A DNA stretch of 64,000 nt from JBAZWE01 sp041658605 (GTDB lineage Bacteria; Actinomycetota; Thermoleophilia; BMS3ABIN01): contig JBAZZU010000011.1 of NCBI GenBank assembly GCA_041658605.1, positions 1 to 64,000 of the forward strand, read 5' to 3'. Of the stretch, positions 33,743 through 42,438 are shown one piece after another. The number at the start of each line of letters is the position of its first letter. Within the stretch, counting starts at the first letter, position 1. Under the pieces are notes generated by a model. That model searched no databases, had not been told where the DNA came from, and worked only from the letters and a program-made list of their open reading frames with translations. A program made the position numbers and the translations under genes.

Positions 33743-33781
33743 GGATCTGTGGTTTGCCATCAGGCCGCAGATCTTTTTTTT
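33743..33781 (+). terminator. Riboswitch-controlled intrinsic terminator before the pilin genes
   Basis: GATCTGTGG (33744-33752) pairs with CCGCAGATC (33765-33773), one G-U pair, followed by eight T (33774-33781). The overlapping stretch GTGGTTTGCC (33749-33758) is the exact complement of GGCAAACCAC (33655-33664) in the aptamer, so it can pair with the aptamer instead and open the terminator. This predicts termination when c-di-GMP is bound. Confidence 0.85.
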
Positions 33782-33827
33782 GTGGTCTGGCGAAAATAAT
33801 AAACAAAATTGAAAAGGAGGTGACAAC

Positions 33828-34220
33828 ATGATTTCGAAACTTGGAAAAAGAATGCAGGTTAAGGGTGAAGGTGGTTTTACTCTGATCGAACTGTTGGTGG
33901 TTATCATCATCATTGCTATCCTGGCAGCGATCGCCATTCCGATGTACTTAAGCCAGCGTCAGAAGGGCTGGAACGCCAACATGCAGAGTGATCTACGTAA
34001 CGCCGCTGTCGCGGAGGAGAGTTACTTCACGGACAATGCAGCTTATACGAACGTGATTGCGAATCTGGAGCTTCAGGGATTCAATCCTTCAGCTAACGTG
34101 ACGCTCGCAGTGGCCTCTGCAGATGCTGCCGGATATTGCATTAATGCAACATATACCGGTTACGCGACCAGATATCATCTTAATAGTACAGATGGTGATC
34201 CCCGGACAGGTACTTGCTAG
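33828..34220 (+). CDS. pilA: Type IV major-type pilin 1
   Basis: A 130-residue prepilin. The prepilin-peptidase site is GEGG/FTLIELLVVIIIIAILAAI (cleavage after Gly 20), with Glu at position 5 of the mature protein and the usual hydrophobic assembly helix. The globular part ends with two cysteines (GYCINATY ... GTC) that can form the C-terminal disulfide loop. The ribosome-binding site AAAAGGAGGTG is strong. It is preceded by the c-di-GMP riboswitch and followed by a second, similar pilin. Confidence 0.93.
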   Translation: MISKLGKRMQVKGEGGFTLIELLVVIIIIAILAAIAIPMYLSQRQKGWNANMQSDLRNAAVAEESYFTDNAAYTNVIANLELQGFNPSANVTLAVASADAAGYCINATYTGYATRYHLNSTDGDPRTGTC

Positions 34221-34268
34221 CGAGCCTGACTGAGGTAATTCGAAGCTAGTGTGAGAACAAAATAATAT

Positions 34269-34300
34269 GATGATGGCGGGCCATTCGGCCCGCCATCATC
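34269..34300 (+). other. Perfect 14-bp hairpin between the two pilin genes
   Basis: GATGATGGCGGGCC (34269-34282), loop ATTC, GGCCCGCCATCATC (34287-34300), with no T tract. It probably acts as an mRNA stabiliser or partial terminator that raises pilin 1 output relative to downstream genes, as in many pilin and highly expressed operons. Confidence 0.65.
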
Positions 34301-34372
34301 TGTAAGAGGCTGATTAACTATCACCCGTTCAGATGCCGATTCAATAGTCGATATCCAGCGGGGGGAGAAAAA

Positions 34373-34771
34373 ATGAAAATGCGCGCTTTCCGGGAAAGCC
34401 TGTCCAGTCGGGACGGCTTTACTCTTATCGAGTTACTGGTCGTAATCATCATCATTGCCATTCTTGCCGCGATAGCCATTCCTGTTTATCTTACCCAGCG
34501 CCAGAAAGCCTGGGATGCCAACAGTAAAAGTGATCTGAATACCGCCGCTGTTGCCCAGGCGACTTATAACGCGGATTTCGGTGTTTATACCGGCGACGAG
34601 GCCGATCTTAAAGCCCGGGGTTATAACAGGTCCGCGAATATTACACTCTCAATTCCCACGAGCGGCGCCACGTTCTGTATGGAGACCTTCCATAGCGGTG
34701 ATCCATCAAGGGTCTGGTTCGTGGATAGTGGTTCGGGCAGTCCGAACCCAACGCTTGGTAATTGTCCCTGA
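34373..34771 (+). CDS. Type IV major-type pilin 2
   Basis: A 132-residue prepilin, a near-copy of pilin 1 in its N-terminal half (site SRDG/FTLIELLVVIIIIAILAAI, then YLTQRQKAWDAN versus YLSQRQKGWNAN) but different in its globular part. It keeps the C-terminal cysteine pair (TFCMETF ... GNCP). It has its own ribosome-binding site (GGGGGGAG). The pair looks like a tandem duplication with diverged surfaces. Confidence 0.9.
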   Translation: MKMRAFRESLSSRDGFTLIELLVVIIIIAILAAIAIPVYLTQRQKAWDANSKSDLNTAAVAQATYNADFGVYTGDEADLKARGYNRSANITLSIPTSGATFCMETFHSGDPSRVWFVDSGSGSPNPTLGNCP

Positions 34772-35107
34772 TATCCAGATCTTAATCCGGTCCGGCAATT
34801 TCGGATACACTGCTGATACACCGATTCACCAGCGTATTTCCTTAAGCTCAGGTTTCATCTGCCAGGTTATTTTGCGCAGGCTCCGGGACCGTCAGCAGCC
34901 TTTCTGATGAGGGTGAGATTCTAAGTAATCAGCTTCCCCTCTTCCCGCCTGGACCGCCGCATGTACCTTCTTCCAGTCCTTTTCTAATAGAACCCATCAA
35001 TGATTATTTCAAGGCGCCTGGGAATGTGCCCAGGGAAACTGGACCTGATCAGACCATATAGGAATCAACCCGGCTGTCGATGCAACTATAGAAGGGATTG
35101 TTGCACC
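34772..35107 (+). other. Long gap between pilin 2 and the FimT-like gene
   Basis: This 336-base gap holds no gene I can support. A 6-bp hairpin, CCTGGG AATGTG CCCAGG (35017-35034), is the only structure seen. An in-frame ATG at 35000 could extend the next gene. No riboswitch motif was found. Confidence 0.4.
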
Positions 35108-35689
35108 ATGTCTGTTTGCGTTCGACATAGCGTTTGTTTGTTGCCATGTGGAGTCCAGTATTCCTCGTGGGCATTTAGAAGTACCCAGAAGGCCTCTTCA
35201 GCAATAAATCGTTCATCAATCTCCATACGCTCGCATGATGCGCGTGGCTTCACAATGATCGAGGTAATGATCACCGTTGCGCTGATGAGCATCCTCATGG
35301 TTATGACGGCGGGTGCGCTCACCTACTATTTTTCGGGTAAGGCGCTGGACACATCGACGAGGGAGCTGACTTCCCAGATAAGAGAGGCACAGACACTTGC
35401 GGTGTCTACCGGAAACACATACAGGATAGATTTCAGCAATCCGGACAGGAAGAGCTATCAGATGCAATACAGGCAGGGTGGCAACTGGGTAAATGTCAGG
35501 GCAGCTCAGCGGCTTCCAGGTGACACTGAGTTCAGCTCCGGTTCACTGCCATCTTTTGGCGGAGATACATATATGGATTTCTATCCCAGGGGAACAACTG
35601 AAAGCGGCCAGATAGTGGTTCACGACCGTTTTGGCAGAAGCAAAACCGTAAGCGTGAACGGTGAGACCGCCAACGTCAACGTTAACTAG
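35108..35689 (+). CDS. Minor pseudopilin, GspH/FimT type
   Basis: A type IV minor pilin. The prepilin site is DARG/FTMIEVMITVALMSILMVMTAGAL, and the GspH/FimT pattern follows (LTSQIREAQTLAVSTGNTYRI, DRFGRSKTVSVNG end). The leader length is uncertain because the frame runs back to 35000; the ATG at 35108 with GAAGGGA upstream is proposed, which still gives an unusually long leader of about 45 residues. A shorter start at a TTG near 35138 is possible. Such proteins prime pilus assembly at the tip. Confidence 0.82.
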   Translation: MSVCVRHSVCLLPCGVQYSSWAFRSTQKASSAINRSSISIRSHDARGFTMIEVMITVALMSILMVMTAGALTYYFSGKALDTSTRELTSQIREAQTLAVSTGNTYRIDFSNPDRKSYQMQYRQGGNWVNVRAAQRLPGDTEFSSGSLPSFGGDTYMDFYPRGTTESGQIVVHDRFGRSKTVSVNGETANVNVN

Positions 35690-35703
35690 AAAAGGGTAGG
35701 AGA

Positions 35704-37443
35704 GTGAGATCAATTTTTAAAAAAATAATAAATCACCGGGTGGGCCACGAGGGCATTGCTACGGAAGAAGGATTGACGCTAATAGAGATAATGGTGTCGA
35801 TGATGATCTTCCTCGTGATCTCTGTGGGTGTCGCCGGATCTCTGATCACCGGTTTGCGCACGACGGTTAGCACGCGACTGTCTACTATGGGCAAGGATGT
35901 CGCCCAGCATAGAATCGAGGAGATGCGCGCTCGCGTCTTCTATGTTCCCTATAGTTCCGACCCTAACGTGGGGACGACAAACGACATCGACCTGCTTGAT
36001 ATTTATTATCCGAACCTGAACACATATTCGCAGACAGATGCTCAGGGGTGGAGCGGCCGCTATTATTCCGGCAGCAACGCGCATTATACGAAAGTGTCGC
36101 CTGCGGACAGCCAGGGTATCGTGACCACTGTGGAGATGTGGTTTGTCGACAGCAACCGTTACGTGGTTGTTCCTCCGAGTTCATATGATTCCAACATCGC
36201 TGATTCAGATAAACCTCCTACTGAGCTTGTCCAGGTCAAGGTCACAACTGCCTGGGCTGATCGCGCGGGCGAAAACACTTATGTTCTGGATTCCCTGATC
36301 TCCTCTACCGGCCAGTCTCCGAGCGAGGTAGCTGGTTGTGTCAACGCCTCAAACAGCCGGGTCGACGCGATTGGCCTGATATTGACGGCTTCCAGTGGAA
36401 CGGCTGATCCTTACACAGCCCTGGTGAATGGCAAAATGGGTGAAGCACATGTAGAGGCAAATTATGGCTGCGTACCTGATATAAGGGTCAACGCTACCGG
36501 GGGTCAGATGACTACCGCTGCCGGAAGCGTTTATACGGGCGCAACTGTATCCGTCTCCGGACCGCCTGCCGTAGATCAGACAGTAGGTCCCACAAGTGTG
36601 GGCCCACCGGCAGGATATCCCAAACCGACGATCAGTAATACCCGAGCCCGAGGCCAAATCGAGGATGAAAATGGGTTGATGGAAATCGAGGCTGAGGGTG
36701 AAGCGATAGTCGGGACCCAGTCACTTCAGTTAAACGAGGTCAGTGGAACACCGACTGACTCTCTGTCCGGATTTAAACGATGGGATTTTCTCAATCCGAC
36801 GATTACGGCGGTCGGTAGTAACGGCGGGGATGATGGTGAGGACATCGAGGCCGAAATCGAGCAGGAGAACGGACATACAACGGGCAAGGCTGAGGTACGT
36901 TACCAGACGATAAATATCCTGCCGTTGCAGAAGTGGCCGACATCGACCACGACAAACCCATCCGCCGCGCAGGGTATCGTCTTTATCCGGGATTTTGTAG
37001 CGAATGCTCAATCAAGCGTTGAGGGAACGCCAGGCAGTGCATACAACACCTTGACGTATGCATTTACTTTAGGGATGTTCAACCCCAACAAGTCAGGGTG
37101 TACATATTCGAGTACGGGTGACGCGTGCTATGACCTTTATAGCATCAGCCCGTCAAATCCCATCCAGACCGCCGCACCCCTCAGCAGTTCGAACTACAGG
37201 TTGCAGAATGCTTTGATGACGGAATGGTACAGCTATACGGCTGAAGATATCAGCAATGCGATGTATGCGACTGCTGATGGAAAAAACGCAGCGATAACCG
37301 TGGATGCCCTCGTAAAGATTTCAGCCAAGTTCGGTACTGAGATCAGATGGAAGACAAGCAATAACGCTATAACCCTTGTCAGCCAGGGCGGCCTTCAGCA
37401 AGCCTGGATCGGGGCTTTCGATATCTCGCTAGAGAAACAATAG
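35704..37443 (+). CDS. Large minor pilin with prepilin N-terminus (PilV-like)
   Basis: The 579-residue protein has a type III leader with cleavage site EEG/LTLIEIMVSMMIFLVISVGVAG and GluE5, then RLSTMGKDVAQHRIEEMRARVF, a PilV/PilW-type start. The rest, over 500 residues, is a large extracellular region rich in Thr, Ser, Gly and Asn with no recognised domain; its size suggests a tip adhesin or tip subunit. The GTG start has GGGTAGGAGA upstream. It lies in the minor-pilin cluster, 14 bases after the FimT-like gene. Confidence 0.82.
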   Translation: MRSIFKKIINHRVGHEGIATEEGLTLIEIMVSMMIFLVISVGVAGSLITGLRTTVSTRLSTMGKDVAQHRIEEMRARVFYVPYSSDPNVGTTNDIDLLDIYYPNLNTYSQTDAQGWSGRYYSGSNAHYTKVSPADSQGIVTTVEMWFVDSNRYVVVPPSSYDSNIADSDKPPTELVQVKVTTAWADRAGENTYVLDSLISSTGQSPSEVAGCVNASNSRVDAIGLILTASSGTADPYTALVNGKMGEAHVEANYGCVPDIRVNATGGQMTTAAGSVYTGATVSVSGPPAVDQTVGPTSVGPPAGYPKPTISNTRARGQIEDENGLMEIEAEGEAIVGTQSLQLNEVSGTPTDSLSGFKRWDFLNPTITAVGSNGGDDGEDIEAEIEQENGHTTGKAEVRYQTINILPLQKWPTSTTTNPSAAQGIVFIRDFVANAQSSVEGTPGSAYNTLTYAFTLGMFNPNKSGCTYSSTGDACYDLYSISPSNPIQTAAPLSSSNYRLQNALMTEWYSYTAEDISNAMYATADGKNAAITVDALVKISAKFGTEIRWKTSNNAITLVSQGGLQQAWIGAFDISLEKQ

Positions 37444-37457
37444 ACAAGAGGACAGGC

Positions 37458-38063
37458 ATGAGCAGATTATTGAAAAGGGTTGAATTTGAGCGCAGCGGAC
37501 GTGAGCAGGGATTCACTCTGATCGAGATGCTGGTTTCGATCTCGATCCTGACCGTAATCATGGCGGGCATGTTCACTTTCCTGTTCGGCGCGAGCAGGCA
37601 CTGGAACACAGGCCAGAACAGCGCGGACATGACCGAGAACGCGAGGTTGGGATTAAACCGCATGACGCGCGAGATAAAGCAGTCAACCCAGGTTACGGAT
37701 GCCCAGACGGCGCAGGTCACATTCACGGTCAATTTTGGCAGCGGTAGCGAGACGATCACATATGGCTTTTCACCCGGCTCTAATGGTGAGCCTGGAGAAG
37801 TCTGGCGAAATACCTCAGCATCACCAGGAAATATAACTCTTATAAGCAATGTAGAGAGCGTCCAGTTTGTCTATTACGGGAATGATTACAAATGCGACAT
37901 CAATAATGACGGCATCATCAGGGATTTAGAGCTCCAGGGTTGCGGCGGCAGCGCGGTATCCAAGATTGCAAGGGTGGATTTCATTCTTAACATGAGAGCC
38001 GGCAATGAATCGGTCCAGACTTTTGCGGATCAGGCGTGGCTGAGAAATCGAACGGCAGACTAA
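37458..38063 (+). CDS. Minor pilin, PilW/PilJ type
   Basis: A 201-residue prepilin-like protein: leader MSRLLKRVEFERSGREQG, site QG/FTLIEMLVSISILTVIMAGMF, then the PilW-like ENARLGLNRMTREIKQSTQV. Near residue 140 it has CDINNDGIIRDLELQGCGG, a DxNxDG pattern flanked by two cysteines that resembles a calcium-binding loop. It lies between the large minor pilin and the PilX-like gene. Confidence 0.86.
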   Translation: MSRLLKRVEFERSGREQGFTLIEMLVSISILTVIMAGMFTFLFGASRHWNTGQNSADMTENARLGLNRMTREIKQSTQVTDAQTAQVTFTVNFGSGSETITYGFSPGSNGEPGEVWRNTSASPGNITLISNVESVQFVYYGNDYKCDINNDGIIRDLELQGCGGSAVSKIARVDFILNMRAGNESVQTFADQAWLRNRTAD

Positions 38064-38074
38064 TGAGGGGTGAA

Positions 38075-39403
38075 ATGAAATCCATACCAAAAACTCACGC
38101 CCGTTTTATTTATGAGGAACAAGGTGTCGCCCTGATGACGGTGATAATTCTGACCGCGGTATTGATGATTATAGCGGCAGGCATGTATGTGGTCGCAAGC
38201 CGAGAGTCAAAAATGACTCAGGCGGACTTCGCCGGTGGCCAGGCATTCAATTACGCTGAGGGCGGGATTGAGAATGCCCTGGACATTTTGAATTACGCCG
38301 CGACAGAGTCACAATTGACGCAGCAACGCGCCGACCAGAGCGCAAATAATTATGGTTACCTGATGGATCCGAACGCCTCAAGCCGTCAGAACCCGACCGA
38401 CCCGGTTGAAATGAGAATAGGGAACGATTCTTACACGGTATATATGGATACGGTTGATGAGAATGGAAACCATTGTACAAACTGTGGCCTTAACCTGACG
38501 ACACATAATCCATCCTATATATTAATCACGGCTGAAGGGCAGTCTGGAACCGGTTACCGTAAACTGCAACAGCGGGTTCAGGTCGCGGCCAGCGGTTACC
38601 CTCTGACTTTCTATATAACCGGGGATGCATATCTGAACGGCGGGCCCACGATAGCCAACGAAAGTATATATGTGCGGGGCAGTTTCTACGGGCGTGAAAA
38701 GCTCACTATCAGCGGAACTGACCAGATGTATGGGGGTCCCGCTGGGGTGCGCGCTACCGGTTCCATCTATGCCAAGGCTAATGGAGGCAGCAGCCAGATT
38801 TATACCAGCTCAGGCGGGCATAGCAGTTACTGGGCCGCAAATTACATAAACGACCGCGACAGCAGGGGACCGACCGGGAACAGGTTCACCCTGACCGAGC
38901 TGGAAAGTGTTTTTGGCACCACCGGACTGTCGGCGAGCCAGCTGGCCTCTCTCAAAGCGATGGCAAAAACCTCAGGTTACTATAACGACAATCCCGGTAA
39001 TGGCGTGATAATACAGCAGGGTGATATTCCCAGTCATTCGGGTGACATTGTTATCTATGTTGATTTTCCATCGGGAATCCCGAATGACAACGAGGTGAAC
39101 ATCAAGTTTGAGTGGCCTCACACTCCGTATACTTCCGGAAAGGCATACATAATCGTACTGAACGGCAGCGTCAAGTTGACTGGCAGTGCGATCGGCGCTT
39201 CGCAGGGAATAATCTACAGCCCGGATGGAGAGGTAAGGTCTGATGGTAGCGGAGGTGGCACCTTTACCGGTTTTGTTTATGGCAAGGGGATGACAAATAT
39301 CGGCAATTTCAATTTCACCATGACATCGGCATTCCTGAATGACCCGCCTTTCTTTGCATGGATCGTTTACCGGGAAACCGCGTGGATGGAAGTCGACAGA
39401 TAA
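38075..39403 (+). CDS. PilX-like pilus assembly protein
   Basis: The N-terminal EEQGVALMTVIILTAVLMIIAAGMYVVASRES has the hydrophobic prepilin-type helix but no Glu5, which is typical of PilX/GspK-like components. The long extracellular region (over 380 residues) includes Gly/Ser/Thr-rich repeats and a GSTHSYW-like segment of unknown fold. The ATG at 38075 with GAGGGGTG upstream is preferred to 38036 or 38063; it lies after the stop of the preceding gene. It is the last gene of the pilus operon. Confidence 0.8.
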   Translation: MKSIPKTHARFIYEEQGVALMTVIILTAVLMIIAAGMYVVASRESKMTQADFAGGQAFNYAEGGIENALDILNYAATESQLTQQRADQSANNYGYLMDPNASSRQNPTDPVEMRIGNDSYTVYMDTVDENGNHCTNCGLNLTTHNPSYILITAEGQSGTGYRKLQQRVQVAASGYPLTFYITGDAYLNGGPTIANESIYVRGSFYGREKLTISGTDQMYGGPAGVRATGSIYAKANGGSSQIYTSSGGHSSYWAANYINDRDSRGPTGNRFTLTELESVFGTTGLSASQLASLKAMAKTSGYYNDNPGNGVIIQQGDIPSHSGDIVIYVDFPSGIPNDNEVNIKFEWPHTPYTSGKAYIIVLNGSVKLTGSAIGASQGIIYSPDGEVRSDGSGGGTFTGFVYGKGMTNIGNFNFTMTSAFLNDPPFFAWIVYRETAWMEVDR

Positions 39404-39452
39404 GAGGTATTGCGACTTGAACTTGTGGGATCCTGATCTCAGGACATGGTGC

Positions 39453-39484
39453 AATGCGGCCCGCTTTCAGCGGGCCGCATTAAT
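39453..39484 (+). terminator. Hairpin at the end of the pilus operon
   Basis: AATGCGGCCCGCT (39453-39465), loop TTC, AGCGGGCCGCATT (39469-39481), followed by AATTT. A strong GC-rich stem with a weak T tract; the probable operon terminator. Confidence 0.75.
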
Positions 39485-39530
39485 TTATGGCAAAGCCTGG
39501 AAGTTAGACGCGGAGGTTTTCAGGGAAGAT

Positions 39531-39653
39531 ATGCGAACAGTAATGGTGTCTATCCTGCCGGGTTTAGCCGCGGCAGGCTTCTTGCTGCCAGTTGGTTTGG
39601 CGACAGAATTCATAAATGGAGCTGTGGATGCATCTGAGTCAATTGTCTCCTGA
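39531..39653 (+). CDS. Possible 40-residue hydrophobic peptide before the P-type ATPase
   Basis: ATG at 39531 with AGGGAAG upstream (39522-39528) opens a short frame: MRTVMVSILPGLAAAGFLLP, then VGLATEFINGAV and DASESIVS. One transmembrane helix is predicted (about residues 5-25). It overlaps the start of the ATPase gene by 26 bases. Small hydrophobic subunits occur next to some P-type ATPases (KdpF is an example), but no homology is seen and it may not be translated. Confidence 0.3.
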   Translation: MRTVMVSILPGLAAAGFLLPVGLATEFINGAVDASESIVS

Positions 39654-42438
39654 GGAACTGTTCAGCGAACTGGGGTCCCGGCCAGCCGGACTGTCACAGG
39701 AAGAAGTCGCCTCAAAGCTCGCGCAGTATGGCCCCAACGAGATCGTCGAGGCCAGAAAGACACCGCTCATCTTCCGGTTCCTGGCAAATTTCTATCATAC
39801 CTTCGCATTGCTTTTGTGGGCTGCCGGCGCCCTTGCTTTTGTGGCCGCCATGCCAGAGCTTGGCTGGGCGATAATCGCCGTCATCTTCATCAATGCCCTT
39901 TTCAGCTTCTGGCAGGAATTCCAGGCTGAGAAAGCCGTTGAGGCGCTCAAGAAAATACTCCCGGTGCGCGCACGCGTGATCAGGGGCGGTGACCTGGTGG
40001 AGATTCTCGCCGTCGACCTGGTGCCCGGTGACATTATCGCGCTGCAGGAGGGCGACAATATTTCGGCCGATGCCCGCCTTATCGAGGAGAGCGAGCTCAG
40101 GGTAAACGCGGCTACGCTTACCGGCGAATCGGAACCGGTAAGGAAAATGGCTGGGCCTGTTTCGGGTGAAGGGCTTACAGCGAGCGAGATTCCCAACCTG
40201 GTGCTGACCGGGACCAGCGTCGCTCTGGGTTCCGGAAAAGCGATTGTTTTTTCGACCGGCATGAAGACGGAGTTCGGCAAGATCGCGTCGATGACTCAGA
40301 AGGTCGAAGTCGAACTCAGTCCGCTGCAGAAGGAAGTCAACCGTGTGGCGCTGATCATAGCAGCAGTCGCCCTGGTCATGGGGGCGGGGCTGTTCGGCGT
40401 GGCCGCGCTTTTTACGCCTCTGAGTTTTTCCGCGGCCGCGATTTTTGCGATAGGCATGCTTGTGGCCAACGTGCCGGAGGGTTTGTTGCCGACGGTCACA
40501 TTATCGCTGGCGATGGCCGTCAAGAGGATGGCGCGCAAGAATGCCCTGGTCAAGAAGCTGTCGGGCGTGGAAACGCTTGGCAGCACTACGGTTATCTGCA
40601 CTGATAAGACCGGAACGTTGACCCAGAATGAGATGACGGTGCGGAACCTCTGGGCCAATGGGAAACTCGTCGAGGTGACGGGTGCGGGTTATGAACCCGT
40701 GGGTGAGTTTCTGGCTGACGGTGGTGTGCTGGGGGAGCATGACCGGAAGAGCATCGATCTGCTGATGAAGATCTCGGCGCTTTGCAACAACGCGAGGCTG
40801 GCGGATCCGGAAAGTCCCGGTGAGCGGTGGACGATAGTCGGTGATCCTACCGAGGCATCACTCCTTGTTGCCGCGAAAAAGTGGGGTTTTGACATCAAGG
40901 CCGAGGGAAGCAGGAACCCGCGGCTGTACGAGCTTCCTTTCGAGTCGCGCCGCAAGAGGATGAGCGTGATATTCGGAGACGGTCTGGTTTCGGAACAATC
41001 GGCCGCGGGACATGAAGGTCCCGGGCAGGCAAAAGGAAATAGTATGGCGGCTTATGTGAAGGGTGCCCCGAAAGAGGTGCTGTCACTCTGCTCGCATGTT
41101 CTGCTCGACGGCGAGGTCCGGTCGCTGGATGATGAGCAAAAAGCTGGCATTATCTCGCGCAACGATGAACTCGCCCGCGCGGGCCTGCGGGTGCTGGCCA
41201 TGTCTTATCGGCTGGTCGCGCGGGATATCGAAATCAAGCCGGAGCAGGTCGAGCAGGATATGGTATTCGTCGGTCTGATGGCGATGATGGATCCGCCGCG
41301 TCCAGAGGTTCAGGAAGCAATCGCGTACTGCGGGGATGCGGGCATCAGGGTCATCATGATAACCGGTGACTATGGGCTCACGGCTGAATCGATTGCCCGG
41401 CGTATCGGTCTGCTGGGACCGTCCCCGGCCCTGATCGTAAACGGCGGCGATCTCGAAAACATGCCGGATGAGAAGCTGGCCGAGATCGTGGAGGACAGAC
41501 AGATACTGTTTGCCAGGGTATCCCCGGAGCACAAGATGAGGATCGCCGGCGCGCTTCAGGAAAAGGGCGAGATAGTGGCGATGACAGGGGACGGGGTCAA
41601 CGACGCGCCCGCGTTGAAGAAGGCAAACATCGGCGTCGCCATGGGAATATCCGGCACCGATGTGGCCAAGGAGGCGGCGACGATCATTCTAACCGACGAT
41701 AATTTCGCCACGATCGTCGGGGCGGTTGAGGAGGGCCGGGTCGTCTATGACAACATGCGCAAGTTTCTCGCCTACATCTTTGCGCACGCTACTCCGGAGG
41801 TTGTGCCGTTCGCAGCTTTCGTGCTGTTCGGGATTCCGCTTCCGTTGGTGGTCATGCAGATTCTCGCCATCGACCTGGGAACCGAGACGCTGCCCGCACT
41901 GGCGCTGGGGGTGGAGCGGGCTGAACCCGATATCATGAAACGTCCTCCGCGTTCACGCAAGGACCGGCTGGTCGACAGGCACATGCTGTTCCGCGCCTGG
42001 GTATTCCTGGGCCTGATCGAGGCGGTACTGGTGATGGGCGGCTATTTCTGGGTACTGTATTCAGGAGGATGGCATTGGGGGGATGAGCTTGGTTCTTCTG
42101 AACACCTTTATCTTCAGGCGACGACCATGACATGGGCCGGGATTGTGGCCACCCAGGTAGGTACGGCTTTTGCCTGCCGGACCAACAGGGTCTCGGTGTT
42201 TCGCGTCGGGTTCTGGACGAACAAGTGGCTACTCTGGGGTATCGTGTTTGAGGTCGTGCTCACCGTATTGATAGTGTATGTACCGTTCCTGCAAAGAGTA
42301 TTTCAAACGACCGGGCTCGGTTGGGAGCATTGGGTGGTGCTGGGATTTTTCGCGCCGATTATGTTCCTCAGTGACGAGCTCCGAAAACTTGTCAACAGAA
42401 AAGTGCTTACCAGTCCAGCCGTGGGAGGAGTGCGATGA
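39628..42438 (+). CDS. Cation-transporting P-type ATPase, type IIC-like (Na+/K+-type group)
   Basis: A full P2-type ATPase of about 936 residues: actuator motif TLTGESEPV, phosphorylation motif CTDKTGTLTQNEMTVRNLW, hinge MTGDGVNDAPAL, and about ten membrane helices. The M4 motif GMLVANVPEGLLPTVTLSLAMAVKRMARKNALVK and the M5-M6 segment ILAIDLGTETLPALALGVERAEPDIMKRPPR match the IIC (Na,K/H,K-ATPase) group more closely than SERCA-type Ca2+ pumps. The transported ion is inferred, not shown. The ATG at 39628 with GGAG upstream is preferred over 39616. The stop overlaps the start of the first TrkA-like gene (ATGA). Confidence 0.9.
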   Translation: MHLSQLSPEELFSELGSRPAGLSQEEVASKLAQYGPNEIVEARKTPLIFRFLANFYHTFALLLWAAGALAFVAAMPELGWAIIAVIFINALFSFWQEFQAEKAVEALKKILPVRARVIRGGDLVEILAVDLVPGDIIALQEGDNISADARLIEESELRVNAATLTGESEPVRKMAGPVSGEGLTASEIPNLVLTGTSVALGSGKAIVFSTGMKTEFGKIASMTQKVEVELSPLQKEVNRVALIIAAVALVMGAGLFGVAALFTPLSFSAAAIFAIGMLVANVPEGLLPTVTLSLAMAVKRMARKNALVKKLSGVETLGSTTVICTDKTGTLTQNEMTVRNLWANGKLVEVTGAGYEPVGEFLADGGVLGEHDRKSIDLLMKISALCNNARLADPESPGERWTIVGDPTEASLLVAAKKWGFDIKAEGSRNPRLYELPFESRRKRMSVIFGDGLVSEQSAAGHEGPGQAKGNSMAAYVKGAPKEVLSLCSHVLLDGEVRSLDDEQKAGIISRNDELARAGLRVLAMSYRLVARDIEIKPEQVEQDMVFVGLMAMMDPPRPEVQEAIAYCGDAGIRVIMITGDYGLTAESIARRIGLLGPSPALIVNGGDLENMPDEKLAEIVEDRQILFARVSPEHKMRIAGALQEKGEIVAMTGDGVNDAPALKKANIGVAMGISGTDVAKEAATIILTDDNFATIVGAVEEGRVVYDNMRKFLAYIFAHATPEVVPFAAFVLFGIPLPLVVMQILAIDLGTETLPALALGVERAEPDIMKRPPRSRKDRLVDRHMLFRAWVFLGLIEAVLVMGGYFWVLYSGGWHWGDELGSSEHLYLQATTMTWAGIVATQVGTAFACRTNRVSVFRVGFWTNKWLLWGIVFEVVLTVLIVYVPFLQRVFQTTGLGWEHWVVLGFFAPIMFLSDELRKLVNRKVLTSPAVGGVR

